From positions 310,001-374,000 of the forward strand of contig NC_008343.2 of NCBI RefSeq assembly GCF_000014285.2: a stretch of 64,000 nucleotides of DNA, given 5' to 3'. Source of the stretch: Granulibacter bethesdensis CGDNIH1. Its GTDB lineage: Bacteria; Pseudomonadota; Alphaproteobacteria; Acetobacterales; Acetobacteraceae. How positions within the stretch are numbered: the first letter of the stretch is position 1; every line of letters begins with the position of its first letter. This document shows, one piece after another, positions 37,316 to 47,034 of the stretch. Below the pieces are notes generated by a model. The model was not told the DNA's origin. It saw only the letters and a list, made by a program, of their open reading frames with translations, and did not search any database. Made by a program: the position numbers and the translations under genes.

Positions 37316-37428
37316 TGATCCAGGCTTGATGGTGGGGATCTGTTCATTTCCTTCCGTCAGCCATCTGTGGACGGCAGGCGGCGGTACAGTATAGTCGCGG
37401 ACCCACCAGAGAAAGCGGAAACAGGGCT

Positions 37429-38622
37429 TTGAGCCAGTCAACACACTCTGCCGGGGATGGAATATCCCCGGCTTTTATGCATGATGTTTCTTATTCTGAT
37501 CGTGAATCGACCCTGAAAATTTCCGGATCCGCCACGGATACCAATCATGGAGCAGGGATACGGCAGGCTCGGGCTCTGGAGCGTATCGCCCGTATTCTGG
37601 CCTGGGTGGCCGGTACTATCCTCGCTATTGCCGTGCTCAGCTTGCTCTCTGACGTGCTGCTGCTGCTGTTCGCGGCCATTCTGGCGGCCTGTCTGTTGCG
37701 TGGTGCAGCCAATGCTGCCGCCAACAGGCTGGGGGGGACGCCGGGGTTGTGGCTGTCCTTGATCTTGTTGTTGTTCGTCGGGATCATTGCCGGTGCCATC
37801 TGGCTCCGCGGACCAACGCTGATCACGGAAATCGAGGCACTGGGTGGCAGGCTGAATGATCAGTTCAGTGCAGTCTGGGACCGGCTCGGCTCGCTCGATT
37901 ATGCCCAGCAGGTGGTGCACAAGGCGCGTGCCTACCTGTCTTCCGCAGGGGAGAAAATCGCCGGCCTGGCGGCGGGGGCGGCAACCAGTACGCTTGGTGG
38001 CATCGGCAGTCTGACGGTGATCCTGATCGTCGCAATATATCTGGCCGCTTCGCCCGGCATCTACGTGCGTGGCACATTGCGGTGTCTGCCAAAATCATGG
38101 CGGCCGCGTGGGGCTGAGGTGATGCATGAAACGGCCCATGCGCTGCAATGGTGGTTTGTCGGCCAGGTGGTCGATATGGTGATGATCGGCGTTCTGACCT
38201 GGATCGGGCTGTCCCTCTTGGGAGTAAAACTGGCGGGTACGCTCGCCCTGATCGCGGCGCTGTGCAATTTCGTACCGTATGTCGGTGCTATTGCAGGGGC
38301 TGTTCCTGCTGTGCTGGTTGCGTTCGGTGAGGGACCGCAGACGGCGCTTTATGTGGGAGTGATGTTCGCAGGCGTGCAGGCGCTGGAGGGGAATGTGATC
38401 GCGCCGATCGTGCAGAAAAGCACGGTCGATCTGCCGCCGGTGTTGACGATCCTGTCCCAGACCGTGCTGGGCACGATTTTCGGGCCAGTGGGTCTGATTT
38501 TGGCGACGCCTATTTTCGCGGTTGGCATGGTCGCGGTCAGAATGATCTATGTCGAGAGCATTCTCGGTGATCACGATGGTGCCCTGCTGCCTCCGCTTGA
38601 GCAGACCCCGGACGGTCAGTAA
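37429..38622 (+). CDS. AI-2E family transporter
   Basis: A 397-residue polytopic protein of the AI-2E/PerM family (PF01594); members act in export of small molecules or Na+/H+ antiport, with autoinducer-2 export shown for few. Family features are the N-terminal helix pair, a central amphipathic domain (residues ~130-190) and IAALCNFVPYVGAIAGAVPAVLVAF in the second half. The TTG at 37429 has no good ribosome-binding site; ATG 37477 is an alternative start giving 381 residues. Confidence 0.85.
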   Translation: MSQSTHSAGDGISPAFMHDVSYSDRESTLKISGSATDTNHGAGIRQARALERIARILAWVAGTILAIAVLSLLSDVLLLLFAAILAACLLRGAANAAANRLGGTPGLWLSLILLLFVGIIAGAIWLRGPTLITEIEALGGRLNDQFSAVWDRLGSLDYAQQVVHKARAYLSSAGEKIAGLAAGAATSTLGGIGSLTVILIVAIYLAASPGIYVRGTLRCLPKSWRPRGAEVMHETAHALQWWFVGQVVDMVMIGVLTWIGLSLLGVKLAGTLALIAALCNFVPYVGAIAGAVPAVLVAFGEGPQTALYVGVMFAGVQALEGNVIAPIVQKSTVDLPPVLTILSQTVLGTIFGPVGLILATPIFAVGMVAVRMIYVESILGDHDGALLPPLEQTPDGQ

Positions 38623-38627
38623 TACGG

Positions 38628-39017
38628 TCAGTAATAGCGTGGCGCAGGAATGGTGCGGAGGATCTGGCACGCCTGCATCTGCTCAGGCGGCAGAGTGTCC
38701 GTCGTGTCACAGATTGCCTCTGCGCCGGCCCGGCATGATCGTTCCGCGATCAGCCGGTTGCCTTCCATGATATCGACCGACACAGGGTCGGCCTTGCTGA
38801 CGGTCTGGTTATTGATCACGAGATCAGCCGACGCATTGAAATCCTTCATAGCCTTGAGACAGTCGCTGCTGGCCTGGCCCTTATGAGCCTGCAACAGGTT
38901 AAGCTCCGCTGTCAGCCGTGCGGTTGCCGGATCCTTGGGGGGCGGGGCATCACACCCAGACAGAACGGCGGGAAGGATCAATGAGGCTGCTGCCAGCCCG
39001 ATCAGTCTGATATCCAT
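38628..39017 (-). CDS. small lipoprotein, unknown function
   Basis: A 129-residue protein with a lipoprotein signal (MDIRLIGLAAASLILPAVLSGCD, lipobox LSGC). The mature part is mostly helical with several Cys (SSDCLKAMKDF, ERSCRAGAEAICDTT, QACQILRT), so two disulfides are possible. No family is recognised. Seven bases separate it from the upstream lipoprotein gene; both probably form one transcript. Confidence 0.68.
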   Translation of the reverse strand: MDIRLIGLAAASLILPAVLSGCDAPPPKDPATARLTAELNLLQAHKGQASSDCLKAMKDFNASADLVINNQTVSKADPVSVDIMEGNRLIAERSCRAGAEAICDTTDTLPPEQMQACQILRTIPAPRYY

Positions 39018-39024
39018 CGTACTC

Positions 39025-39312
39025 TCAGGAATTCGTATTGCGGGTAGGGGCGATCGTGCAATGCTGGCTGCGATTGACGGTCAGGGAACCGGTTCTGGTG
39101 CTGTCTACCGGATCGGGATAGGTCAGAATAATAGTTCCGTTTTTTGGCTCGGCGGCCATCTCAACGCGCGTGGCTCCCACCAGCACGACATTGCTGTCGC
39201 AGGTGATCGAGACCGTGTCGGCGGCCTTTGGCGTGTCACTTCCACAGGCACTCAAGGATACCAGCAACGGGGCAGCAATCATCAGGGCGCCATAGAGTGT
39301 TCTGGCCTTCAT
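39025..39312 (-). CDS. small lipoprotein, unknown function
   Basis: A 95-residue product starting MKARTLYGALMIAAPLLVS, with lipobox SLSACG. The mature domain appears all-beta (DTVSITCDSNVVLVGATRVEM and GTIILTYPDPV). GGAGAAA precedes the ATG at 39312, so the earlier in-frame ATG (39369) is rejected. It lies directly upstream of another small lipoprotein gene. Confidence 0.66.
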   Translation of the reverse strand: MKARTLYGALMIAAPLLVSLSACGSDTPKAADTVSITCDSNVVLVGATRVEMAAEPKNGTIILTYPDPVDSTRTGSLTVNRSQHCTIAPTRNTNS

Positions 39313-39583
39313 CAATTTTCTCCGTTGATTGCGAATCGGTCTGTGCCAACACAGACAGGAAAAGTGCAATGCTTCGTGCTGGCAAGAGTGGACAGGGGCT
39401 CGTGCCGAATGTTTCCGCTTTTCGACCGATCTTCGGATTCGGGCCGTGGGGAGCAGAGCGGGGCTGTTTTTGGTATGGCTGCCAAGGAGGAAGCGGCGGT
39501 GGTGTATCTCGGCAGCGGGTTCTATACGGGCGCACCATGCCTATTCCGGCCTGCAATGTGGATACTGCTAAGAGAAAGCGAGA

Positions 39584-39970
39584 ATGAGCGCGTTTAAATT
39601 CAACGCCTTTAACGATCGACGTGAGGCCGCCGCGAAAGCAAAGGCAGCCATGCTGGACCGCTTCAAAAGTGCACCCAGCCTTGATGATCCCGACATCAAG
39701 CAGAAGCTGGAGGAGCAGCGCATCGCCTATGAAGCGCGGGAGGCCCGTCTGGCCGAGCGCAAGCGCCTGAAAGCGGAAGAAGCCGCACGGATTGCCGCGG
39801 AAAAAGCCGCTGCCGAAAAGGCCCGTATTGAGGAAGAGCGTGCGCATGAAGCCGCCAAGGCTGCGGCGGCTGTCGAGGAAAAAGCCCGTGCCCTGGCTTT
39901 GCTGGCAGAACAGAAGGCCGAGCGGGATCGCCGCTATGCTGCGCGTAAGGCCCGCACCGGTCGTAAATAA
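39584..39970 (+). CDS. DUF6481 family coiled-coil protein
   Basis: A 128-residue basic/acidic helical protein. The start MSAFKFNAFNDRREAAAKA and the following AREARLAERKRLKAEEAAR repeat pattern fit DUF6481, a family seen in Acetobacteraceae and other alphaproteobacteria and rich in Ala, Arg, Glu and Lys. It is likely a single long coiled coil. No function is known. A clear terminator follows. Confidence 0.8.
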   Translation: MSAFKFNAFNDRREAAAKAKAAMLDRFKSAPSLDDPDIKQKLEEQRIAYEAREARLAERKRLKAEEAARIAAEKAAAEKARIEEERAHEAAKAAAAVEEKARALALLAEQKAERDRRYAARKARTGRK

Positions 39971-40014
39971 CCGGGGGTTGCCACAATAATAGGCGGGACT
40001 ATTCCCGCACCAGG

Positions 40015-40051
40015 AAGCGGCGCGAGGGGGCATCCCTTCGCGCCGCTTTTT
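40015..40051 (+). terminator. terminator after the DUF6481 gene
   Basis: AAGCGGCGCGA-GGG pairs with CCCTTCGCGCCGCTT (one bulge), followed by TTTT. A strong plus-strand intrinsic terminator. Confidence 0.85.
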
Positions 40052-40056
40052 GCACT

Positions 40057-40443
40057 TCAGCGTTTGGCAGCCGAATCGGCATGTGCCTTCAGCAGTGCCT
40101 CCAGCGGTAGATCAAGTGCTGGGCAAAGGGCCTCGATATGCGATGTATGAAGGGGGATGTCCTTGCGCAGGATGGCGCTCAGCTCTTCTTCCGGCAGCCG
40201 GGTAATAGCGGATAAAAGGCGCGGCGGAATGGAGCGTTCAGCCATGGCATTGCGGATCAGGGCAATCGGATCGGTGCTTTTGGGATCGGCCTGGGAAGCG
40301 AGGTAGTGTCCGGTCAGGATGGCCCAGACGCCCAGCATCTCATGTTCACGGCTGCCGGGTTCCGGATTGTTGTTCATCAGGCGATGCATTTCCACACGCG
40401 CCGCTTGCAGATCGGCTTCATCGCGGATCGGTTTGAAATCCAT
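40057..40443 (-). CDS. HigA-like (COG5499) antitoxin/regulator, orphan
   Basis: A 128-residue protein. The N-terminal MDFKPIRDEADLQAARVEM and SREHEMLGVWAILTGHY segments resemble the HigA/COG5499 family, and residues from AMAERSIPPRLLSAI to LPLEALLKAH form the degenerate helix-turn-helix. Such proteins usually pair with a RelE/HigB-like toxin, but no toxin gene lies on either side. Start 40443 is chosen for GGGGAGCC upstream. A cytoplasmic regulator is likely; autoregulation is unproven. Confidence 0.75.
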   Translation of the reverse strand: MDFKPIRDEADLQAARVEMHRLMNNNPEPGSREHEMLGVWAILTGHYLASQADPKSTDPIALIRNAMAERSIPPRLLSAITRLPEEELSAILRKDIPLHTSHIEALCPALDLPLEALLKAHADSAAKR

Positions 40444-40574
40444 GCCCGACAGGCTCCCCAAAGATGATGACAATGTCTTGGGGGCGTTCTTAAAGCAGAT
40501 GGGATAGTGAAGAAAAGCGGCCCGGCCTGTTATGATGAGGTAAGGGCGAGGCTTGAGTGAAAGAAAGGGCGGGA

Positions 40575-40913
40575 TCAGTTATCGTCGCTGTGCAGGGGAA
40601 CCTTGACCAGCATGGTCGGGGTCGGCTGGAGGTTACGCTCCATCACCACTTGCGACGAGTCTTTCCAGGTATAGCCATCCCCCCTGAACTGGTCCCTCGG
40701 CTGGTAAAGAGTGGCCGAAACATACGGTTTTGCGGGTTGGACCGGGCTGGTGGGTTCACCGACATCAAGATTAGGCATCGGGGCCGCGGTATAGTCTTCC
40801 TGGCGGGGGGCACTGATGGTTGTCTGTTCGGAGGGAGAAGCGGCAAAAGCCCCTGTGAAGGACGGGATACAAAGCACCACCGCCACCAGTCCTGCCGTGA
40901 ATACCGGCTTCAT
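40575..40913 (-). CDS. small exported protein, unknown function
   Basis: A 112-residue protein with a signal peptide (MKPVFTAGLVAVVLCIPSF, then AFAA). The mature part is Pro/Ser/Thr-rich (APMPNLDVGEPTSPVQPAKP) with a short conserved-looking end (QPTPTMLVKVPLHSDD). GGGAGG lies ten bases before the ATG. No family recognised; predicted periplasmic or secreted. Confidence 0.62.
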   Translation of the reverse strand: MKPVFTAGLVAVVLCIPSFTGAFAASPSEQTTISAPRQEDYTAAPMPNLDVGEPTSPVQPAKPYVSATLYQPRDQFRGDGYTWKDSSQVVMERNLQPTPTMLVKVPLHSDDN

Positions 40914-41113
40914 GACTTTATTCTGCCTCCCAGCGCCAAAGCGCGTCTCCCGTCCTCATCTGTCTGCCGGACGGTTATCCGATATGCCTTGTAACTATGT
41001 CAGAATTCGCCCGTCTTGCCGGACAATCAAGTAAAACCTGCAACCATACTGATGAAAAAACGTTATGTTGCCCGTTCGCCGCATTCCGACCCCGTCATGG
41101 AACGGAAGGGTAG

Positions 41114-41146
41114 AATAGTGTAGCCCTTTTTATGGGCTGCACTATT
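41114..41146 (-). terminator. inverted repeat at the 3' side of hemA
   Basis: AATAGTGTAGCCC and GGGCTGCACTATT pair in 12 of 13 positions around a seven-base T-rich loop. It begins 15 bases after the hemA stop on the minus strand. It lacks a T tail on that strand, so it may act as an RNA-stabilising hairpin or rho-linked end rather than a classical terminator. Confidence 0.5.
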
Positions 41147-41161
41147 CCCCTGATTATCTGA

Positions 41162-42415
41162 TCAGCCGCCGGCACCGGTCCAGGCAGGCTGGGGACGATA
41201 GAGTCTGCTCTTGCATTCATTGGGCGGCAGGACGATCTGGAGCGCCTCTACCAGCCGGTCGATCATCTCATCCGTATGCTTCGGTGTCGCGGTCAGACGC
41301 AGCCGTTCAGCCCCTTTGGGTACAGTCGGATAGTTGATCGGGGTCGCATAGATCCCGAATTCATCCAGCAGGCGTGCGCTGATGTCACGGCACAATGCGG
41401 CATCGCCTACGAAAACCGGAACGATATGGCTTTCGGACTGCATACGGGGTAGCTGAGCCTCATCCAGCTTGCGCTTGAGCATATCGGCCCGCTCGAACAG
41501 CTGGATACGCCTTGTGGGATCGCTGCGCAGATGGCGGATGCTGGCCAGCGCGGCTGCCACGACCATGGGCGGCAGAGCGGTGGTGAAGATAAATCCGGCC
41601 GCAGTCGAGCGCAGGAAATCAACGATTTCTGTGTTGCCGGTGATATAGCCGCCATGCACGCCGAAGCCCTTGGCCAGCGTGCCCTCGATGATGTCGACGC
41701 GATGGGCGACATTATCCCGTTCTGACACACCGCCACCGGTCGGGCCGTACATCCCCACGGCATGCACTTCGTCCAGATAGGTCATGGCACCGTATTTTTG
41801 GGCCAGATCGCAGATCGCGCTGATCGGGGCGATGTCGCCATCCATTGAATAGACGCTTTCAAAGGCGATCAGCTTGGGCGTTCCGGTGGGGGCGGCGGCC
41901 AGCAATTCTTCCAGATGCTCCATGTCGTTATGGCGGAAGATCTGCCGCTTCGCATTGGCAGCGGCCCGCATGCCGACGATCATGGAGTTGTGGTTCTTCT
42001 CGTCGGAGAAGACATGCCAGTCGGGCAGACTGTTCAGAATAGTACCCAGCGCTGCCTGATTGGAGACATAGCCGGAGGTGAACAACAGCGCACCCTGCTT
42101 GCCATGCAGGGCGGCCAGTTCGGCTTCCAGCGCATCATGCAGGGGATTGGTGCCGCTGATATTCCGTGTGCCACCCGCGCCTGCGCCCATCTCATGCGCG
42201 GCGGCAATGGCAGCCTGAATGGTGATCTCGGACGTGCCCATCGCCAGATAATCGTTGGACGACCAGACAGTGACTTCCTGCACGCGTCCTTCGTGTTCCC
42301 GATGGTAGACGGGGAATTTGTCGGCCTGCTTTACCAGAGGGGTGAACGTGCGATACCGGCCCTGTGCCTTGATGTCGTCGAGCGACCGGCGACAGAGATC
42401 ATTGAAAGCGTGCAT
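41162..42415 (-). CDS. hemA: 5-aminolevulinate synthase
   Basis: PLP enzyme condensing glycine and succinyl-CoA to 5-aminolevulinate (C4 route of haem synthesis). Conserved blocks are [56 protein letters not shown], the Schiff-base lysine in [16 protein letters not shown] and [11 protein letters not shown]. The ATG at 42415 leaves about 20 residues before GRYRTF and fits relatives; an in-frame TTG (42466) or GTG (42445) lie upstream. It feeds the haem demand of cytochrome c genes. The C4 route is typical of alphaproteobacteria. Confidence 0.95.
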   Translation of the reverse strand: MHAFNDLCRRSLDDIKAQGRYRTFTPLVKQADKFPVYHREHEGRVQEVTVWSSNDYLAMGTSEITIQAAIAAAHEMGAGAGGTRNISGTNPLHDALEAELAALHGKQGALLFTSGYVSNQAALGTILNSLPDWHVFSDEKNHNSMIVGMRAAANAKRQIFRHNDMEHLEELLAAAPTGTPKLIAFESVYSMDGDIAPISAICDLAQKYGAMTYLDEVHAVGMYGPTGGGVSERDNVAHRVDIIEGTLAKGFGVHGGYITGNTEIVDFLRSTAAGFIFTTALPPMVVAAALASIRHLRSDPTRRIQLFERADMLKRKLDEAQLPRMQSESHIVPVFVGDAALCRDISARLLDEFGIYATPINYPTVPKGAERLRLTATPKHTDEMIDRLVEALQIVLPPNECKSRLYRPQPAWTGAGG

Positions 42416-42652
42416 GATGTGGTCGTCTACTTCCTGCTGGCTCACGCCATGGCGTGCCGGTTTCAACCTGGTCCTGAATAAGCGACGCCCCGCTGTGGAT
42501 GCGCCAACCCCTGGATCGCCCCTTGCGTGATCTTACCGGATATCCGACGGAGCGGGAACACACAATTGTTCTTTGGGGATGGAGGCGTCAAGTTTTAGTA
42601 ATCGTCACAAATGGAGAGGGTGCATGGCGGAATTATCATGACCATGCCGGAT

Positions 42653-43162
42653 TTAGTCCTGTCCCCGTTTGACGAAGATTCTGATTTCCGAGGCCTGAAT
42701 GGCGGGGTCTGTCATAGCTGCCAGGCTGATCTGGTCAGAGTCGACTCCCATCAGCATCATGTCTTCGGCAACGGTGACGGCTTTCATGCGGGCGGCTTTG
42801 GCGCGCCCGATCTGTCGCGTGGGGTTGCCTGTCGCGGGTACGACGGTCGTCACGACATAGAAAATCCCGGGATGGGAGATATTGGCCTGCTGCACAGCCG
42901 TTCTCAATGCATCCGTATAACTGCGATCCGCTTCGTCATAACCATCATAGCGGATGGTCAACAGCGGAATGCGCCCTTCGGAGTTCAGGGCGGACATCAG
43001 CGCGGAGGGCGGCGGTTTGGCAGGGGCCGCCCCGAAAGTGGTGCGATCCACCAGCTTGCACCCGCCAAGGCCGGAGGCCGCGGCAAGCATCAGAACCAGC
43101 AGGGATCCCGGCGTCACCCATGGATGACGCGAGGAAGGTAATACTCTGTGCAGGAAAGGCAT
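42653..43162 (-). CDS. putative lipoprotein, unknown function
   Basis: A 169-residue protein with a lipoprotein signal (SLLVLMLAAASGLGGCK). The mature part holds a strand-helix pattern ending IGRAKAARMKAVTVAEDMM and VDSDQISLAAMTDPA; this is reminiscent of an OmpA-like peptidoglycan-binding fold but lacks its hallmark residues, so that is only a suggestion. A longer start at 43225 is possible, but 43162 places the signal near the N-terminus. Divergent from the amidohydrolase gene. Confidence 0.6.
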   Translation of the reverse strand: MPFLHRVLPSSRHPWVTPGSLLVLMLAAASGLGGCKLVDRTTFGAAPAKPPPSALMSALNSEGRIPLLTIRYDGYDEADRSYTDALRTAVQQANISHPGIFYVVTTVVPATGNPTRQIGRAKAARMKAVTVAEDMMLMGVDSDQISLAAMTDPAIQASEIRIFVKRGQD

Positions 43163-43260
43163 TGTGCTCCGGCTCCGCGATGCCCGCAGGCTTGCAGGGT
43201 TTGGCAGGCAGGGCAAGATCATCATCGCACAGGACGCGCAGCAGACAGGAACAGGGCAGC

Positions 43261-44499
43261 ATGAGCGGCAGTAATCGGCGGATCAACGGTGAGCGTCTGT
43301 GGGACAGCCTGATGCAGATGGCGCAGATCGGGGCAACGCCGAAAGGGGGCGTGCGGCGGCTGGCCCTGAGCGCAGAGGACCGGATGGGGCGAGACCGCCT
43401 GGCGGCGCTTGGCCGTGCGGCGGGCTATGCCGTCAGGACCGATGCGATCGGCAACATGTTCCTGCGGAGAGAGGGGCAGACTCCGGACCGGAAACCGGTT
43501 CTGTTCGGCAGCCATCTGGACAGCCAGCCGAGCGGCGGAAAATTTGACGGCGCGCTGGGGGTCATGGCCGGGCTGGAAGTGCTGCGCGCACTGGATGAGC
43601 ATGGAATCGTCACGGAGGCCCCGGTCGAGCTGGTCAACTGGACCGATGAGGAAGGCAGCCGCTTCGGCCGGGGATTGCTGGGGTCCGGAGTCTGGGCGGG
43701 TGTGAACGGGCTGGAGGAGACTCTGGCCCTGCGCGATCATGCCGGTATCAGCGTGGCCGAGGCTCTGGATGGCATTGCCGGAGACGCCCCGGCAGAGGCT
43801 TTCCCGGCGGACAGCTATTTTGAACTGCATATCGAGCAAGGGCCGATTCTGGAGGCAGAGAATGCCGATATCGGAATCGTCACCGGCGCACAGGCCCAGA
43901 TCTGGTGGGATGTCACCGTCACCGGTCAGGATGCGCATGCTGGCACGACTCCGCCTTCTGTGCGCAAGGATGCGCTGCTTTGCGCGGCCCGGATCATTGA
44001 TCTGGTAGATCGGATGATGCGCGCAAGGGGGGAGGCCGGGCGTGGTACGGTGGGGGAGCTGCATGTGCTGCCTAACAGCCGCAATGTGATTCCGGGTGAG
44101 GTGCGCTTTACCGTGGAGTTCCGCCATCCCGATGATGCTGAAATTGCCCGCATTGCCGCCCAGTTCCCGCGAGAGGCCGGGTTTATCGCCCGTGACTGCG
44201 ATGTCTCGCTGGCCTTGGAGGCGGTGCTGAGGCTGGCATCCCGGCCCTTCGACCCGTCCTGTGTAGCATTGGTGGCGGAAGCCGCGGCACGTCATGGCTA
44301 TGCAGCGCGGGAAATTGTTTCCGGGGCCGGCCATGATGCCATTTACGTGGCACGCAAGATGCCGGTAGCGATGATTTTCGTGCCCTGCCTGAATGGCCTG
44401 TCGCATAATGAGGCCGAAAGCATCACCAAGGCCCAGGCAGAGGCCGGAACGCAGGTTCTGTTCGATGCGGTGCTGGCGCGGGCCGGGATCGCAGGATGA
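43261..44499 (+). CDS. M20-family amidohydrolase (N-carbamoyl-amino-acid hydrolase / allantoate amidohydrolase)
   Basis: A zinc-dependent hydrolase of 412 residues. Metal and substrate motifs are GSHLDSQPSGGKFDGALG (His, Asp), NWTDEEGSRFGRG, HIEQGPILE and GAGHDAIYVARKMP. The family includes allantoate amidohydrolase, N-carbamoyl-L-amino-acid hydrolase and beta-ureidopropionase; sequence motifs do not separate them here. AGGAACAGGG precedes the ATG. No purine or pyrimidine catabolic partner is adjacent. Confidence 0.9.
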   Translation: MSGSNRRINGERLWDSLMQMAQIGATPKGGVRRLALSAEDRMGRDRLAALGRAAGYAVRTDAIGNMFLRREGQTPDRKPVLFGSHLDSQPSGGKFDGALGVMAGLEVLRALDEHGIVTEAPVELVNWTDEEGSRFGRGLLGSGVWAGVNGLEETLALRDHAGISVAEALDGIAGDAPAEAFPADSYFELHIEQGPILEAENADIGIVTGAQAQIWWDVTVTGQDAHAGTTPPSVRKDALLCAARIIDLVDRMMRARGEAGRGTVGELHVLPNSRNVIPGEVRFTVEFRHPDDAEIARIAAQFPREAGFIARDCDVSLALEAVLRLASRPFDPSCVALVAEAAARHGYAAREIVSGAGHDAIYVARKMPVAMIFVPCLNGLSHNEAESITKAQAEAGTQVLFDAVLARAGIAG

Positions 44500-44715
44500 G
44501 CGTGGCGTGCATGGCTGAACCCAGACTGTCGATTCTTCCCTGTTTCTGTCGGGTTCGCGGCTTCCGCACTTCGTAGGGGCCTGTATAACGAATGATCGCG
44601 AGAACCGGCGCGGAAGGCGCGCTGGAGAAAAAATGTTACGCCAGATCGCCTGTTGCGCGAGGTATTCTTGCGTCTCGGTAGGCTGGTGGAGCGCTTGAGG
44701 AAAAGGAAGAACGCC

Positions 44716-45729
44716 ATGGCGGTCAAAGTCGCGATCAATGGTTTCGGGCGCATCGGACGGCTGGTCCTGCGCGCTATCGTGGAAAGTGGACGCGAGGATG
44801 TCGTCCCTGTCGTCATCAACGATCTGGGCAGTGTCGAGGCGAACGCCCACCTGTTCCGCTATGACAGCGTCCATGGCCGTTTCCCCGGCGAGGTGCAGGT
44901 GGACGGTGACAGCATCATCATCCGCCATAACGGCCGTACCTTCGGCCCGATCCGCGTGACGGCCGAGCGCGACCCTGCGAAGGTGCCGTTGCAGGGCGTG
45001 GATGTAGCGATGGAATGCACCGGCCTGTTCACGAAGAAGGATACGGCAGGGCAACTGATCACTGCCGGTGCCCGCAAGGTGCTGATTTCCGCGCCGGGCG
45101 ACGGGGTGGATGCCACCATCGTCTATGGCGTGAACCACAACACGATCACCCCGGATATGACGGTGATCTCCAACGCGTCCTGCACCACCAACTGCCTCGC
45201 GCCGATGGCCAAGGTGCTGCATGACCGCTTCCGCATTCTGCGCGGCTATATGGTGACGATCCATGCTTATACCGGCGATCAGCGCACCGTGGACACGCTG
45301 CACAAGGATCTGCATCGCGCCCGTGCTGCCGCCATGTCCACCATTCCGACCAGCACCGGTGCCGCCAAGGCCGTCGGCCTTGTGCTGCCGGAGCTGAAGG
45401 GCAAGCTGGATGGCACTGCGATCCGCGTACCGGTGCCGAATGTCTCGCTGGTGTCGCTGGACGTCAATCTCGAAAAGACCGCGACCGTCGAAGAGGTGAA
45501 TGCCGCGATGAAAGCCGCCGCCGAGGGCGATCTGAAGGGCATTCTGGTCTACAACACGGAAAAGCTGGTCAGCATCGATTTCAACCATGCCCCGGCATCT
45601 TGCTCCTTCGACGCGACTCAGACGGCGGTGGTGGACGGCCAGATGGTGCGGGTGATGGGCTGGTACGACAACGAATGGGGCTTCTCCAACCGTATGTCCG
45701 ATACCGCCGCGCTGTTCGGCAGCCTGTAA
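44716..45729 (+). CDS. gap: glyceraldehyde-3-phosphate dehydrogenase
   Basis: Glycolytic/gluconeogenic NAD-dependent dehydrogenase, 337 residues, beginning [20 protein letters not shown] (Rossmann glycines). The active-site Cys is in [15 protein letters not shown], and His in [21 protein letters not shown] lies upstream of the ATG. It is followed 16 bases later by pgk, so gap-pgk form one operon. Confidence 0.97.
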   Translation: MAVKVAINGFGRIGRLVLRAIVESGREDVVPVVINDLGSVEANAHLFRYDSVHGRFPGEVQVDGDSIIIRHNGRTFGPIRVTAERDPAKVPLQGVDVAMECTGLFTKKDTAGQLITAGARKVLISAPGDGVDATIVYGVNHNTITPDMTVISNASCTTNCLAPMAKVLHDRFRILRGYMVTIHAYTGDQRTVDTLHKDLHRARAAAMSTIPTSTGAAKAVGLVLPELKGKLDGTAIRVPVPNVSLVSLDVNLEKTATVEEVNAAMKAAAEGDLKGILVYNTEKLVSIDFNHAPASCSFDATQTAVVDGQMVRVMGWYDNEWGFSNRMSDTAALFGSL

Positions 45730-45745
45730 GAGACGGTCGTACACT

Positions 45746-46936
45746 ATGTCGTTTCGTACATTGGACGGGCTTGATGTCCGTGGACGCCGGGTGCTGGTCC
45801 GGCTCGATCTGAACGTGCCGATGCGTGACGGGCGGGTGAGTGATCTCACCCGCATCGAGCGTCAGGCTCCGACCGTGCGGGAGCTGGCCGAAGGCGGTGC
45901 CCGTGTCATCGTCATGAGCCATTTCGACCGTCCCAAGGGGAAGCGGGTGCAGGAAATGTCCCTGCGCCCGATCGCCGAGGCGCTGGGGGCGGCATTGGGT
46001 CAACCGGTCGCTTTCGTGGATGACTGCATCGGCGGCACGGTGGAAGAAGCTGTGGCCGGGATGAAGGATGGTGACGTTCTGGTGCTGGAAAACACCCGCT
46101 TCCACGCCGCGGAAGAAAAGAACGATCCTGAATTTTCCCGTCTGCTGGCCTCTCTGGCCGAAGTGTATGTCAACGATGCGTTCTCCGCCGCGCATCGTGC
46201 CCATGCCAGCACGCATGGCGTGACCGCGCATCTGCCCGCCTATGCCGGACGGCTGATGCAGCGGGAGGTCGAGGCACTGGAACTGGCGCTCGGCTCGCCC
46301 ACCCGCCCGGTGGCGGCGATTGTCGGCGGTGCGAAAGTATCCACCAAGCTCGATCTGCTGGGCAATTTGTCCACCAAAGTGGATGTGCTGGTGATCGGCG
46401 GTGCGATGGCCAACACTTTCCTGGCTGCGCAGGGCATCAAGGTTGGCAAGTCGCTTCAGGAAGCGGAGATGCATGATACTGCACGCGCCATTCTGGAAAC
46501 GGCGAAAAAGGCCGGCTGCGAGATCCTGCTGCCGGTCGATGCGGTGACGGCCACCGAATTCCGGGCTGATCCGCCGACCCGCACCGTCAGCATCAACGAA
46601 ATTCCGGATGATGCGATGATGCTGGATGTCGGGCCGGAAACGGTGCGTCTGCTGACGGAACGCCTGTCCGGTGTCAAAACACTGGTCTGGAATGGCCCGC
46701 TTGGCGCGTTTGAGATCAGCCCGTTCGACAAGGCGACCGTTGCGCTGGCCCAGTCCGTTGCCGGGCTGACGGAAACGGCCGGTCTGGTTAGCGTGGCGGG
46801 CGGTGGAGACACCGTCGCGGCGCTGAAACATGCCGGTGTGGTTGAGCGTCTGACCTATGTCTCTGCCGCGGGCGGTGCCTTCCTGGAATGGATGGAAGGC
46901 AAGGAACTGCCGGGTGTCGCGGTGTTGCGGGCCTGA
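45746..46936 (+). CDS. pgk: phosphoglycerate kinase
   Basis: Transfers phosphate from 1,3-bisphosphoglycerate to ADP. The 396 residues show [58 protein letters not shown] and the nucleotide loop [16 protein letters not shown]. Length and start are normal. It directly follows gap. Confidence 0.97.
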   Translation: MSFRTLDGLDVRGRRVLVRLDLNVPMRDGRVSDLTRIERQAPTVRELAEGGARVIVMSHFDRPKGKRVQEMSLRPIAEALGAALGQPVAFVDDCIGGTVEEAVAGMKDGDVLVLENTRFHAAEEKNDPEFSRLLASLAEVYVNDAFSAAHRAHASTHGVTAHLPAYAGRLMQREVEALELALGSPTRPVAAIVGGAKVSTKLDLLGNLSTKVDVLVIGGAMANTFLAAQGIKVGKSLQEAEMHDTARAILETAKKAGCEILLPVDAVTATEFRADPPTRTVSINEIPDDAMMLDVGPETVRLLTERLSGVKTLVWNGPLGAFEISPFDKATVALAQSVAGLTETAGLVSVAGGGDTVAALKHAGVVERLTYVSAAGGAFLEWMEGKELPGVAVLRA

Positions 46937-46942
46937 TAAATG

Positions 46943-46984
46943 CCGCTCTCCTGCCTGTTCCAATCGGGACAGGCAGGAGAGCGG
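46943..46984 (+). terminator. long hairpin after pgk
   Basis: CCGCTCTCCTGCCTGT and ACAGGCAGGAGAGCGG pair over 16 bases, with up to three further pairs inside. There is no T run, so termination may be factor-dependent, or the hairpin may protect the 3' end of the gap-pgk transcript. Confidence 0.6.
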
Positions 46985-47034
46985 GAAGACAAAAGAGCCA
47001 GCAAGGCGAGGGGCACGCGCTTTTTGCGCTCATA

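Noticed and set aside
43222-45855. 877-codon minus-strand open frame opposite the amidohydrolase and gap
   Set aside because: It is antisense to two strongly identified genes and has a His/Arg-rich shadow composition without domains.
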